From NCBI GenBank assembly GCA_018263405.1, contig JAANXG010000119.1, positions 1 through 14,195 of the forward strand: 14,195 nucleotides of DNA. The letters run 5' to 3'. This DNA comes from Gammaproteobacteria bacterium (GTDB lineage: Bacteria; Pseudomonadota; Gammaproteobacteria; Arenicellales; JAANXG01). A program made the position numbers and the translations under genes. This document shows, piece by piece, positions 1-7,563 of the stretch (the first letter of the stretch is position 1; each line of letters begins with the position of its first letter). The notes beneath the pieces are model-generated. The model saw nothing but the letters and a program-made list of their open reading frames with translations, was not told the origin of the DNA and made no database searches.

Positions 1-685
1 TGCGGGAGGATGCTTCCGCATCGGAAGCGGATCCCGGTACCGGGGTATGGTCCCCCGGGGCCTGGCCCACCGGCGACAAACCCAGCGGTTCCGGATCATC
101 GCGCAGCAACAATCCGCATACCACCGCGATGACCAATACCATCCCACCCAGCACCAACCAGCTCAGCCGCCAGCCCTCGGCGCCATGCGCCGCGTTCACC
201 GCCGGCACGAACAGACCCGTGAATATAATGGCGAACCCGCTGCCGATGACAATGAAGCCGGCCGCCCGGCCGCGCCGCCGGCGTGCAAACCAGTGCGAAA
301 CCAAACTCATGACCGGCACGTTACTGGCCCCGCTGGCGAATCCAGTCAACAGGTACATGACAAGCACCTGATGGAACCCGGTCGCCCGGCTGACCAGCAC
401 CAACGAGGCTCCGACCCCGACAAGCGCGGCAAAGATAAGCGGGCGATAACCGAAGCGCGCCACCAGACGGCCGCAGACCAGCACGGCGGCGAGGTAGCCG
501 ACAAAGTTGCCGGTGCTGATGAGCCCCATCTGCGAATAGCTCAACCCCAGGTTCTCGCCCATGGAGGGCAGCAGCATGCCGAGCGCGAACCGGCCGATAC
601 CGAGGCAGGCGAAGATGGCCAGCATGCCGGCAAAGACGACAACCCAGCCGTAGTGGAACGGGAGGCGCACGGAACGGTCGGTCAT
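1..685 (-). CDS. MFS transporter, YbfB/YjiJ-like, N-terminal half (cut by window start)
   Basis: Reading leftward from the ATG at 685-683, a frame stays open for 228 codons to the window edge, so the C-terminal half lies outside. The protein begins MTDRSVRLPFHYGW, followed by alternating hydrophobic segments (about residues 13-31, 54-71, 82-99, 105-124, 144-163 and 173-194). That is six helices, as expected for the first half of a 12-helix MFS permease. The stretch IGRFALGMLLPSM near residue 30, then LGLSYSQMGL, then the loop GRLVARFGYRP (72-82, MFS motif A position) is typical of the YbfB/YjiJ group (Pfam MFS_4). The chain turns hydrophilic after residue 195, which would be the central cytoplasmic loop. 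No good Shine-Dalgarno precedes the ATG. It is divergent from the transglutaminase-AOR run, so its substrate could relate to that pathway, but nothing here identifies it. Membrane class is clear; substrate unknown. Confidence 0.88.
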   Translation of the reverse strand, partial: MTDRSVRLPFHYGWVVVFAGMLAIFACLGIGRFALGMLLPSMGENLGLSYSQMGLISTGNFVGYLAAVLVCGRLVARFGYRPLIFAALVGVGASLVLVSRATGFHQVLVMYLLTGFASGASNVPVMSLVSHWFARRRRGRAAGFIVIGSGFAIIFTGLFVPAVNAAHGAEGWRLSWLVLGGMVLVIAVVCGLLLRDDPEPLGLSPVGQAPGDHTPVPGSASDAEASSR

Positions 686-929
686 GGAATAGTCGGGCTC
701 GGCTAACGGATTTTTTAGTATCGGGCAGAGGCACAGAGGAAGCCGGAATACTGCGCCCCCAAGACAGTTCCCCGACTCAGCGAACCGCCCCGATGACGCA
801 TGCGGGCATATTATCGCTACAGGACAGGTGACTGATGTTTAAGGCGAACGTGAAGTATTGCCTGACACGCCCCGCGCAAAAGCATATCGTTGTACCATAA
901 CACCTGTTAAGAACCAGACGTATTGTCAT
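686..929. promoter_or_regulatory. Divergent intergenic region, MFS transporter / transglutaminase-like gene
   Basis: About 244 bp separate the two divergent start codons, so promoters for both directions must lie here unless the + strand gene begins at the TTG at 858. AGTCGGG near 691 and CCCGACT near 774 form complementary 7-mers about 80 bp apart; this may be chance. No convincing -10/-35 pair or terminator was recognised on either strand. Confidence 0.35.
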
Positions 930-1610
930 ATGCCGGATTCCAGCGATTCCGACCACCGCTACCTCCAGCCCGGTGATTTCGTCAACAGCGACGACCCGGC
1001 CGTGGTCGCGTTTACGCGAGAAACCGCAGGCGCGGCGACGCGAGACGTGCCCCGGGTCCTGAGACTGTTCTATCGCATTCGCGACGAAATTCTCTATGAC
1101 CCCTATCTGCCGTTGGGCGAACGCTCCAGCTATACCGCCGTGGACTGTCTAAAGAACGCGCGCGGCTGGTGCGTCCCCAAGGCCGCTCTGCTCGCCGCCT
1201 GTGCCCGGGGCATGGGGATTCCCGCCCGCTGCGGCTATGCCGACGTGAAGAACCATTTGGCGACACGGAAGCTGCTGGATGCGATCGGCACTGATATCTT
1301 CTACTGGCATTCTTACTGCGATCTCTACCTGAACGGGAGATGGGTGAAGGCGACACCGGCATTCAACAAATCGCTGTGCGATCGGTTCCACCTCAAGCCC
1401 TTGGATTTCGATGGGATCAACGACTCGCTGTTTCACGAGTTCGACCAGTCGGGCAACCGTCATATGGAGTACCTCCACTACCGAGGCACCTACGCCGACG
1501 TACCGTTTACCGAGATCGTGGCCACGTTTCGCGACAAGTATAAAGGCCTTGAAGCTCGAATGCGCGACGGTCTCGACGGTGATTTTCAAGCGGAGGCGGG
1601 CAGTGGTTGA
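930..1610 (+). CDS. Transglutaminase-like (papain-fold) domain protein
   Basis: A 226-residue cytoplasmic protein with no signal peptide. The transglutaminase core shows the catalytic Cys in GWCVPKA (Cys81, counting from ATG 930) and the His in FYWHSY (His127). The position of the usual catalytic acid is occupied by Asn146 in KATPAFN, as far as I can align it, so the third residue of the triad may be Asn or supplied by nearby Asp131. Family members act as transglutaminases, peptidases or amidases; the reaction here is unknown. The frame stays open to a TTG at 858, adding 24 residues, but the extra residues (PDTPRAKAYRCTITP) look non-family and ATG 930 gives a natural start (MPDSSDSDHRYLQPG). 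Neither start has a strong ribosome site. The stop is 15 nt before the AOR-family gene, which has its own GGGAGA site, so the two are very probably co-transcribed. Domain call firm, activity inferred. Confidence 0.85.
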   Translation: MPDSSDSDHRYLQPGDFVNSDDPAVVAFTRETAGAATRDVPRVLRLFYRIRDEILYDPYLPLGERSSYTAVDCLKNARGWCVPKAALLAACARGMGIPARCGYADVKNHLATRKLLDAIGTDIFYWHSYCDLYLNGRWVKATPAFNKSLCDRFHLKPLDFDGINDSLFHEFDQSGNRHMEYLHYRGTYADVPFTEIVATFRDKYKGLEARMRDGLDGDFQAEAGSG

Positions 1611-1625
1611 GCCGGGAGAAAACCA

Positions 1626-3944
1626 ATGACAACGATACAAGAACGCATCGACACGCTGCTGGGGCGGATGCCCGACGCCCCCTGCTACAACACCCAGGGA
1701 GCCGTTGTGTTCGTCGACCTCGCCGCCCGCCGGACCCGGCGCGCATGGTTGCCGCCCGAAGCGGTAGAGACGTTCCTGGGAGGGCGGGGCGCCAACATGT
1801 ACCTGCTCTACAACCTGATGGATGAATCGCTCGATCCGCTCGACCCGAACAACCCGCTGATATTCGGCACCGGCGTCCTGACCGGCTATACCTCTGCCGC
1901 GGCGCGCGCCAACGTGACCAGTCTGTCTCCGGACAGCTATGCACTGCTGGACAGCAACTGCGGCGACTACTTCCCGGCGTACATGCGCTTGCACAGTATT
2001 GACCACATTGTCCTATACGGACGCCGACGGGAGTGGACCCTGATCGAGATGGACCACGATACCGTGAGCTTCCATGAAGCCACACCCTGGCTGGGCATGG
2101 ACAATATGGAATTTACCCGCGCCGTGGAAGAAACTTTTCAGTGTACGGAACAGCGGGACATGGCCATGGCGCGGATCGCGAGCGCGGGGGAAAACCAGGT
2201 GTTGTGTTCCGGAATCATGGGCGGTCCAAAGGCAATCTGGGCACGCGGCGGCGGCGGCGCGAAGATGGGCGCGCTCCATCTCAAGGGGATCATGATCCGC
2301 GGCAAACCGGAGAAGTCGTCACTGCCGGCCAAGTTCAAGGCGCAAAACAAGGTGGTCGGCAGGAAGATCACCGGTTCGAGCGTGATTCGCAACGCCCTCA
2401 AGACCGTCGGCACGCCGTTTCTGTACAAGCCAAGCCGGGTGCTCGGCGCCATGGGTGCGTTGAACAACCAGGCCACCACCTGGACCGAGGCGCTCGACGC
2501 GGATAGATTCGATGTCTATCGCACCGGCATGGCCGGCTGTTTCAAGTGCCCGGTATTCTGTCGGCCGTTGAACGACATGACGCCCGACGCCAAGGGCGGC
2601 TGGGGTACCGGCACCCTGAAAGACCTCAAGGGAAACGCCGGTTACGCCCTCGCGCAGGCCGACACCGAGGACGCACCGAGCGGCAACTATCGAGGCGTTG
2701 CCGGCGACGACGAATTCGACCGTTACGACCGTGGCGACGGCCCGGAATACGTCACGCTCGGCAAGTTCGGACCGGCAATCGGCATCGAACGTCCGGAACA
2801 CGTGTTGCGGCTCAACAATATCCTCAACGACCTGGGGCTCGATTCCTCGAGCACCGGCGGCGCGATCGCGTGGGCCATGGAACTGTTTCAGCGAGGAATT
2901 ATCGACACCACGCACACCGGGGGTCTGGATCTGAGCTGGGGCAACTACCCGGTTATCGAGTCGCTGCTATTCATGACCGCGCGGCGAGAGGGCTTCGGCA
3001 ATGTCATCGCCGATTCCGCGCGGGCGGTGGAACGGGGCCACTATCCCTCCGAGGCGCTCGCTTATCGAATGGCGGTGAAGGGGCTATTCCAGTCGGACCC
3101 CCACGACAGCCGGATCCTGAAGGCGTTTGCCCTCGGGCTTGCCGTGGCCACACGGGGAATGGATCACTTGCGCAATCGCGTGACGCTCGAGATCAACGCC
3201 CGGATCAACGACGACGAAGCATTCAAGACCGAGTTGTACGGCGGCAAGGTGTCGGCCCTGCCAAACGCCTACGAAGGCAAGGAGCTTGCGGTGCGGCGCT
3301 GCGAGGACACCTTCGCGGTGGGCGACGCGGTGGGGATGTGCCGATTCGACACCAAGCTGTTCAATTCGCCGACTTTGCCCGGTTGCGAGGACTTCGCCGC
3401 GCACCTGAGCGCGCTCACCGGCACCGAGTGGACCGGGGAGCAACTGCTGGAGATCGGCCGTAATATCACGGGGCTGGAGCGGTTGATCAACGCCCGCCTG
3501 GGACTCGATGCCGGCGATGACACCTTGCCGGAACGCTGGTTCGACGAAGCCTGCAGCACCGGACCCTTTGCCGGAGAGAAGATCGATCGCGAGGCGTTCG
3601 CGGCGATGAAATCCCGCTTTTACCGCGTGTCGGGGCTGGACGAGAACGGGCTACCGGCGCCGCCCTGGCGCCAGCACCTGCTGAGATCGGCCACCGGCTT
3701 CGTTGTTTCGGTAACGCTGCCGCCGGCCCTGGGCGGGAGCGAGATTTTCCTCGACCACCGGCCAAGCGGGCTCGCGGAGCTTCGAAACGCAGTCTGCCGG
3801 CAGGTCCCGGCGTCGGCGCCGATGCTCGACGACGCGAGTATGTCAATCGCGATCAACGACGAGATGGTCATCGCCGGCGAACGCAACGTCGAGATCGAGG
3901 ACGGCGACCGGATCGCTCTTGTCCCAGCCATGTCGGGGGGGTAG
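1626..3944 (+). CDS. AOR-family tungstopterin oxidoreductase fused to a C-terminal MoaD/ThiS-like domain
   Basis: A 772-residue protein; ordinary AORs are about 600-700. Residues ~22-228 form the N-terminal AOR domain, with GGRGANMYLLYN (52-63), GTGVLTGYTSAAARANV (81-97) and the cofactor-proximal RGGGGAKMG...LKGIMIRG (207-226). Residues ~250-630 form the C-terminal AOR domain. The [4Fe-4S] ligands are visible as C305-x2-C308-x3-C312 plus C572 in AVGMCRFD. DLGLD (402-406) matches the second pterin-binding motif DxxGLD. AOR enzymes oxidise aldehydes or reduce acids using a W-bis-pterin cofactor and a low-potential electron partner; the substrate cannot be read here. Residues ~690-772 have a MoaD/ThiS beta-grasp look, with hydrophobic strands, VEIEDGDRIALVPAMSGG at the end and the stop directly after Gly-Gly, as in sulfur-carrier proteins. 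No ferredoxin or FAD subunit gene and no separate MoaD or MoeB gene is nearby. A GGGAGA ribosome site precedes ATG 1626. Third positions are strongly GC-rich. Confidence 0.93.
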   Translation: MTTIQERIDTLLGRMPDAPCYNTQGAVVFVDLAARRTRRAWLPPEAVETFLGGRGANMYLLYNLMDESLDPLDPNNPLIFGTGVLTGYTSAAARANVTSLSPDSYALLDSNCGDYFPAYMRLHSIDHIVLYGRRREWTLIEMDHDTVSFHEATPWLGMDNMEFTRAVEETFQCTEQRDMAMARIASAGENQVLCSGIMGGPKAIWARGGGGAKMGALHLKGIMIRGKPEKSSLPAKFKAQNKVVGRKITGSSVIRNALKTVGTPFLYKPSRVLGAMGALNNQATTWTEALDADRFDVYRTGMAGCFKCPVFCRPLNDMTPDAKGGWGTGTLKDLKGNAGYALAQADTEDAPSGNYRGVAGDDEFDRYDRGDGPEYVTLGKFGPAIGIERPEHVLRLNNILNDLGLDSSSTGGAIAWAMELFQRGIIDTTHTGGLDLSWGNYPVIESLLFMTARREGFGNVIADSARAVERGHYPSEALAYRMAVKGLFQSDPHDSRILKAFALGLAVATRGMDHLRNRVTLEINARINDDEAFKTELYGGKVSALPNAYEGKELAVRRCEDTFAVGDAVGMCRFDTKLFNSPTLPGCEDFAAHLSALTGTEWTGEQLLEIGRNITGLERLINARLGLDAGDDTLPERWFDEACSTGPFAGEKIDREAFAAMKSRFYRVSGLDENGLPAPPWRQHLLRSATGFVVSVTLPPALGGSEIFLDHRPSGLAELRNAVCRQVPASAPMLDDASMSIAINDEMVIAGERNVEIEDGDRIALVPAMSGG
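3693..3941 (+). other. MoaD/ThiS-like ubiquitin-fold domain encoded at the 3' end of the AOR gene
   Basis: Codons ~690-772 of the AOR gene. It starts with an alternating strand GFVVSVTLPPAL, followed by a helix-like segment (GLAELRNAVCRQV), a strand with an acidic turn (SMSIAINDEMVIA), and the family-typical end NVEIEDGDRIALVPAMSGG. In MoaD and ThiS, the exposed Gly-Gly is adenylated by MoeB/ThiF and turned into a thiocarboxylate. Here the same end is present, but the domain is covalently attached to the enzyme that needs a sulfur-rich pterin cofactor. The domain boundary is approximate. Confidence 0.8.
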
Positions 3945-3953
3945 CCCACGATC

Positions 3954-6440
3954 ATGCCTGTATCTGAGGTCGTTTTTGTCCTGGTCATTCTCCTGGGTGT
4001 GGCCATGCTCGTTACGGGCGTGTGCCGCAAGCTTCCTATCCCGTTTACCGTCGTGTTGGTGCTCATCGGCATATTACTTGGAAAGCTTGCCGAGATTTGG
4101 GAACCGATGGAGCCATTTCAGCATTTTGATCTCAGTCCCGAGATCATGCTGTTCATTTTCCTGCCGGCCCTCATTTTTGAATCGGGATTCAGCCTCGACG
4201 CTCGCCAGCTTACCAAAGATCTGACACCCGTCTTGATACTGGCGATACCCGCCATGATTATCTCCACAGTTTTGATTGGCCTGGGTGTGTGGTGGGCATT
4301 GGATATCGGTTTGGCTGTTGCGTTGGTTTTCGGTGCCTTGATTTCGGCCACCGATCCGGTGGCTGTGGTGGCCTTGTTCAAGGAACTGGGTGCACCCAAT
4401 CGTCTTAACGTTCTGGTTGAAGGCGAATCACTACTCAATGACGCGACGGCCATCGTTGCATTCGGAATTCTGTTGGCTATCGCCGTGGAAGGGGGTGGAA
4501 TCGGATGGTCGGATGCCGACGATGTCGCTCTGGAGTTTGTGCGAGTGTTTATCGGCGGCGCGTTATTTGGAGGCCTTTTGGGGTTCGTCGTCTGCGAGCT
4601 TTTGTACCGCATGCGTAGCGGTATTACCGTCATTCTGACAACTTCCATCGTTATCGCTTACGCGGGTTTTGTGATTGCGGAACACACCCTGCATGTTTCG
4701 GGTGTGATGGCAGTGGTGGGATCAGCCATCTCTTTGAGACGTTTCGGCATGTCACGATTTCGCCAAGACGCGACACACTCCATCAGTGAAACATGGGAAG
4801 TCATTGCCTTATCCTGTAATTCATTGCTGTTTCTGTTGGTTGGCCTCTCGGTGAATGTTGGCGATCTAGTGTCGAAGACCGGTCCCATTTTGATGGCCAT
4901 CGTCTTGGTGCTGGGTGCCAGAGCACTCTCCGTGTACGGCCTGCTTCCTCTGACTGTCAGGAGATTTCGGCTGCCCCATGTGACCAAATCCGAGCGCCAT
5001 ATCATGTGGTGGGGCGGCCTTAAGGGTGGGCTGGCCATTGCCGTCGTGCTTTCCATTCCCGCCGAGCTCCCCGAGCGCAAGTTTCTGTTCGACCTGACCA
5101 TCGGTGTTGTATTGTTTACGTTGCTGGTCAGTGCGCCGACCATTCGGCCGCTCATGGAGCGGTTGGGACTCGATAGGCTCACGCAAGGTGAAGAATTGGA
5201 AATGAAGAGCGTGCTGATCGACGCGAAAAGCGCCTCCCAAAATCACCTGTCGAAATTGCTGAAAAACAAGCTGCTACGTAAGCAGTTTTCCCCGTCGTTG
5301 ACCAATCGGATTCAATCGGCGTTTTCTACGGAATCCGACGACGGCAGCGCCGAAAGTCATGAAAACGACGAATACCTGGCACTGTCCAGGGCATATCGTT
5401 CGGAACGAGATGAGCTCAAAAGACTCTACGAATCCGGGAATATCAGCCGGTACATCTATCTGGACATGCAGAACGGGCTTCACGACACGCGCGAATTCTT
5501 GCGATTGGGAACAAGCGAGCTCGATAAGATTGGTTCAACGGAGGGCCCAAGTCTGTTTCAGAGATTGGAGGGAGCGCTGCTAAAGAGAATGCGGGAAAAG
5601 CGCTGGTCATCTCGACTTTTGTCGAGGTATCAAGCGACAAGAGTTGTTCAGCAGACCCAAAGAAACGTGGCACATATCCTGATGTGCGACGCCGTGATGA
5701 CCATGTTGAACAAGCAACGGGATCTGGCGGATGAAGTGCGTAAACGGGTGAAGAGTAACTATTCCGAACGGAGAAAACGTTACCGGAAACAGCTCAAACA
5801 GATCAGGATTCAATCACCCAAATTTTACCAGCGTTACATGACAAACCTGGCCGCCCGCTCGACGCTCCACAGTGGTCTTAACAAGGTCATAGCAGAATTT
5901 CAGCACGGTGACCTTGGAACCAAGGGATTCGGCATGATACAGAAACAAGTACACCATGAGCTGACCGGCATAGACAAGATGGTCTCATACGCAGTAAGCG
6001 AGGGCGACTCCCCTGCTGATTTGTTGGAGAAGGTAGAGCTCTTCGAGACATTAGCCGATGAAGATCGAAAGTTCATTGAGAGGAATTCGTCAATTATCAC
6101 GTTTCTCACCAATGATGACATCATCGCCTCCTATGAACACGGGGTTAACTTCTACATCCTTATCCAGGGTCGGGCATCGGTCTGGAGAAGGGATGCGTTC
6201 GGCTACAGCCATCAAATGGCGGAGTTCGGTACAGGAGACGTCATTGGCGAGACACCATTTCTCGGCGAGCATTTCGGTACATATGAGCACAGGGCGACTA
6301 TCAAAGCGGAAACGCATTGCTCCGTGATTCGTATCGAGCAACGACCGATGGAGGCGATTCTAGAACGATATCCCGATATCCTACAAACACTTAAAACGAT
6401 TCATAACGCCAGGGTACGTAATGCTCCGAAGATCGCCTGA
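3954..6440 (+). CDS. CPA1 (NhaP/SOS1-like) Na+/H+ antiporter with C-terminal cyclic-nucleotide-binding-like domain
   Basis: 828 residues. Residues ~5-400 are a 12-13 helix CPA1 exchanger with the ion-site signature SATDPVAVVALF (131-142) and GESLLNDATAIV (157-168), where Asn162-Asp163 are the transport-site pair of electroneutral NhaP/NHE-type exchangers, and WWGGLKGGLAIAV (352-364). Residues ~410-685 are a long hydrophilic, mainly helical region rich in Arg/Lys/Glu. Residues ~690-815 look like a cNMP-binding beta-roll with GDVIGETPFLGE (761-772) and HRATI (779-783) in place of the phosphate-binding cassette; the Arg-Ala pair is kept, but the cassette is not a perfect cAMP consensus, so ligand binding is uncertain. 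Similar architecture occurs in SOS1-like exchangers. Likely role: Na+ or K+ export and pH or salt homeostasis in the inner membrane. The start is 9 nt after the AOR stop, with a G-run about 13 nt upstream as a weak ribosome site. Codon use is clearly less GC-rich than in the AOR gene, suggesting a different origin. Confidence 0.92.
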   Translation: MPVSEVVFVLVILLGVAMLVTGVCRKLPIPFTVVLVLIGILLGKLAEIWEPMEPFQHFDLSPEIMLFIFLPALIFESGFSLDARQLTKDLTPVLILAIPAMIISTVLIGLGVWWALDIGLAVALVFGALISATDPVAVVALFKELGAPNRLNVLVEGESLLNDATAIVAFGILLAIAVEGGGIGWSDADDVALEFVRVFIGGALFGGLLGFVVCELLYRMRSGITVILTTSIVIAYAGFVIAEHTLHVSGVMAVVGSAISLRRFGMSRFRQDATHSISETWEVIALSCNSLLFLLVGLSVNVGDLVSKTGPILMAIVLVLGARALSVYGLLPLTVRRFRLPHVTKSERHIMWWGGLKGGLAIAVVLSIPAELPERKFLFDLTIGVVLFTLLVSAPTIRPLMERLGLDRLTQGEELEMKSVLIDAKSASQNHLSKLLKNKLLRKQFSPSLTNRIQSAFSTESDDGSAESHENDEYLALSRAYRSERDELKRLYESGNISRYIYLDMQNGLHDTREFLRLGTSELDKIGSTEGPSLFQRLEGALLKRMREKRWSSRLLSRYQATRVVQQTQRNVAHILMCDAVMTMLNKQRDLADEVRKRVKSNYSERRKRYRKQLKQIRIQSPKFYQRYMTNLAARSTLHSGLNKVIAEFQHGDLGTKGFGMIQKQVHHELTGIDKMVSYAVSEGDSPADLLEKVELFETLADEDRKFIERNSSIITFLTNDDIIASYEHGVNFYILIQGRASVWRRDAFGYSHQMAEFGTGDVIGETPFLGEHFGTYEHRATIKAETHCSVIRIEQRPMEAILERYPDILQTLKTIHNARVRNAPKIA

Positions 6441-6619
6441 ACCCTGCAGCCCCTTAGAGCAGAGTTCCGGCTTGTAAGCGTATTGTGTAACCGAAGGTAC
6501 TTTAACGTCGGGACATGATTTTACAATCCACCGGCGCCATACCAGGTTTGCCAAGCAAACGGATTAATTTACTCCAAGTCGTCAACTGCCGAGGAGTCGT
6601 TCAGGTTAAACCGATCGAA
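6441..6619. other. Convergent intergenic region with a small perfect hairpin
   Basis: 179 bp between the convergent antiporter and LysR genes. The only clear structure is GTTTGC-CAA-GCAAAC at 6546-6560, a 6-bp stem with a 3-nt loop. It lacks a T-run on either strand, so it is at best a weak or Rho-assisted terminator. No small ORF with a ribosome site was seen. Confidence 0.35.
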
Positions 6620-7471
6620 TCACGCTTCTTGTGCTACTTGCCGCATCTCGTCCAGAGCGACTTGCATGATGGCGTCGTCTTTGGGGGCCGAGGTATACAC
6701 CATGTAAACCGGCCTTGGCACCGTAGGCGCATCGTCTACAGGCATCAGCCGACCGTCTTCCAGCATGGGTTCGACCATACGCATGGGGAAGTAACCAGAT
6801 CCACCGTTATCCAATATGTACTGCAATCCCAACCATCCATGCCCCACCGACACCATCGCGGTCTCGGCTTCGGAAAACGCTTCCCCGTGTTGCGCCCGGA
6901 ACGTATCTCCCCAGTCGACGTAAATGTAGTCTTCGACCCAGCCCTCCGAGACATTTCGTTCCCTGGTGGATACCAGCATCAGGGTTTCCTCGAACAGATC
7001 CTCGGTCACCAGGCCCGGGGCCTGTCTTGGCGAATACATGACACCGATTTCCAGCAGGCCGTCGATTAAATACCGCATCAAACTGATCGAGTAGTCGGCT
7101 TCGACCCGCAACGCCACTTGCGGCGCTTTCGCTCTCATGCGCGGCATCCACTTCAGAATCAAACGCTCCCACAAACTGACCTGAGCGCCCAACGCCAGCA
7201 TCGTGTCGGCTCCCCTGGGCAGCGTCACATCCTGCTGCGCCTGTAACCACAGACGCTGTATCCCCGAAGCGTAGCGGTAGAAATAATGCCCGGCGGCAGT
7301 CAACTCGACCCCGGCGTGGCTGCGGGTAAACAACGGGCGGCCGAACTGCTCTTCCAGGGCCTTGATGCGCGCACTGGCAGTGGACTGGGTGACATGCAGA
7401 TTCTCCGCCGCGCGGTTGAAGTTCCCGCAGGACGCAATTTCAAGAAACGTCGCCACATGCTCGAACTTCAT
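6620..7471 (-). CDS. LysR-family transcriptional regulator
   Basis: A 283-residue protein of normal LysR length. The N-terminal winged helix-turn-helix is clear: FLEIASCGNFNRAAENLHV at 9-27, then TQSTASARIKALEEQFGRPLF at 28-48. The effector-binding domain runs from about 90 to 283 (LALGAQVSLWERLILKWMP near 92-110, ending in LDEMRQVAQEA). The start ATG 7471-7469 has a strong GGGGAG site about 7 nt upstream. It is transcribed divergently from the EamA permease across a 92-bp AT-rich gap, the usual arrangement in which a LysR protein controls both itself and its neighbour. The MmgE/PrpD gene beyond the permease is a plausible further target. The effector is unknown. Confidence 0.93.
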   Translation of the reverse strand: MKFEHVATFLEIASCGNFNRAAENLHVTQSTASARIKALEEQFGRPLFTRSHAGVELTAAGHYFYRYASGIQRLWLQAQQDVTLPRGADTMLALGAQVSLWERLILKWMPRMRAKAPQVALRVEADYSISLMRYLIDGLLEIGVMYSPRQAPGLVTEDLFEETLMLVSTRERNVSEGWVEDYIYVDWGDTFRAQHGEAFSEAETAMVSVGHGWLGLQYILDNGGSGYFPMRMVEPMLEDGRLMPVDDAPTVPRPVYMVYTSAPKDDAIMQVALDEMRQVAQEA

Positions 7472-7563
7472 GATGCGCTCCCCAGAGTTTAATCGAATTC
7501 CTCGATAGTTTGAGCCATAAAAATTCGTTTTTCAAATAGTTATTTTCACCCCAGACTAACCCC
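7472..7563. promoter_or_regulatory. LysR/EamA divergent promoter and probable operator
   Basis: A 92-bp gap, sharply AT-rich in its centre. TTTGA at 7509-7513 and TCAAA at 7532-7536 form an inverted pair. ATAGTT occurs twice as a direct repeat (7505-7510 and 7536-7541) with a 31-bp period, three helical turns, as expected for LysR tetramer sites. AAAAA-TTCG-TTTTT sits between them (7519-7532). On the - strand TTGAAA (7534-7529) is a good -35 candidate for the regulator. These are by-eye motifs, not footprinted sites. Confidence 0.45.

Noticed and set aside
47..706. A long + strand open frame over the first 700 bases
   Set aside because: It is the complement of the MFS transporter. Its product is dominated by His/Gln/Arg/Pro with no domain, while the - strand frame gives clean membrane helices.
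858..929. TTG at 858 as the start of the transglutaminase-like protein
   Set aside because: The added 24 residues do not look like the family's N-terminus and the TTG has no good ribosome site. ATG 930 is preferred, though not proven.
1149..2006. A 285-codon - strand frame across the transglutaminase and AOR genes
   Set aside because: It crosses two well-supported + strand genes with clear motifs; its own product has no recognisable domain and reflects GC-rich third positions.
6546..6560. Hairpin GTTTGC-CAA-GCAAAC as an intrinsic terminator
   Set aside because: The stem is short and neither strand has a following T-run.
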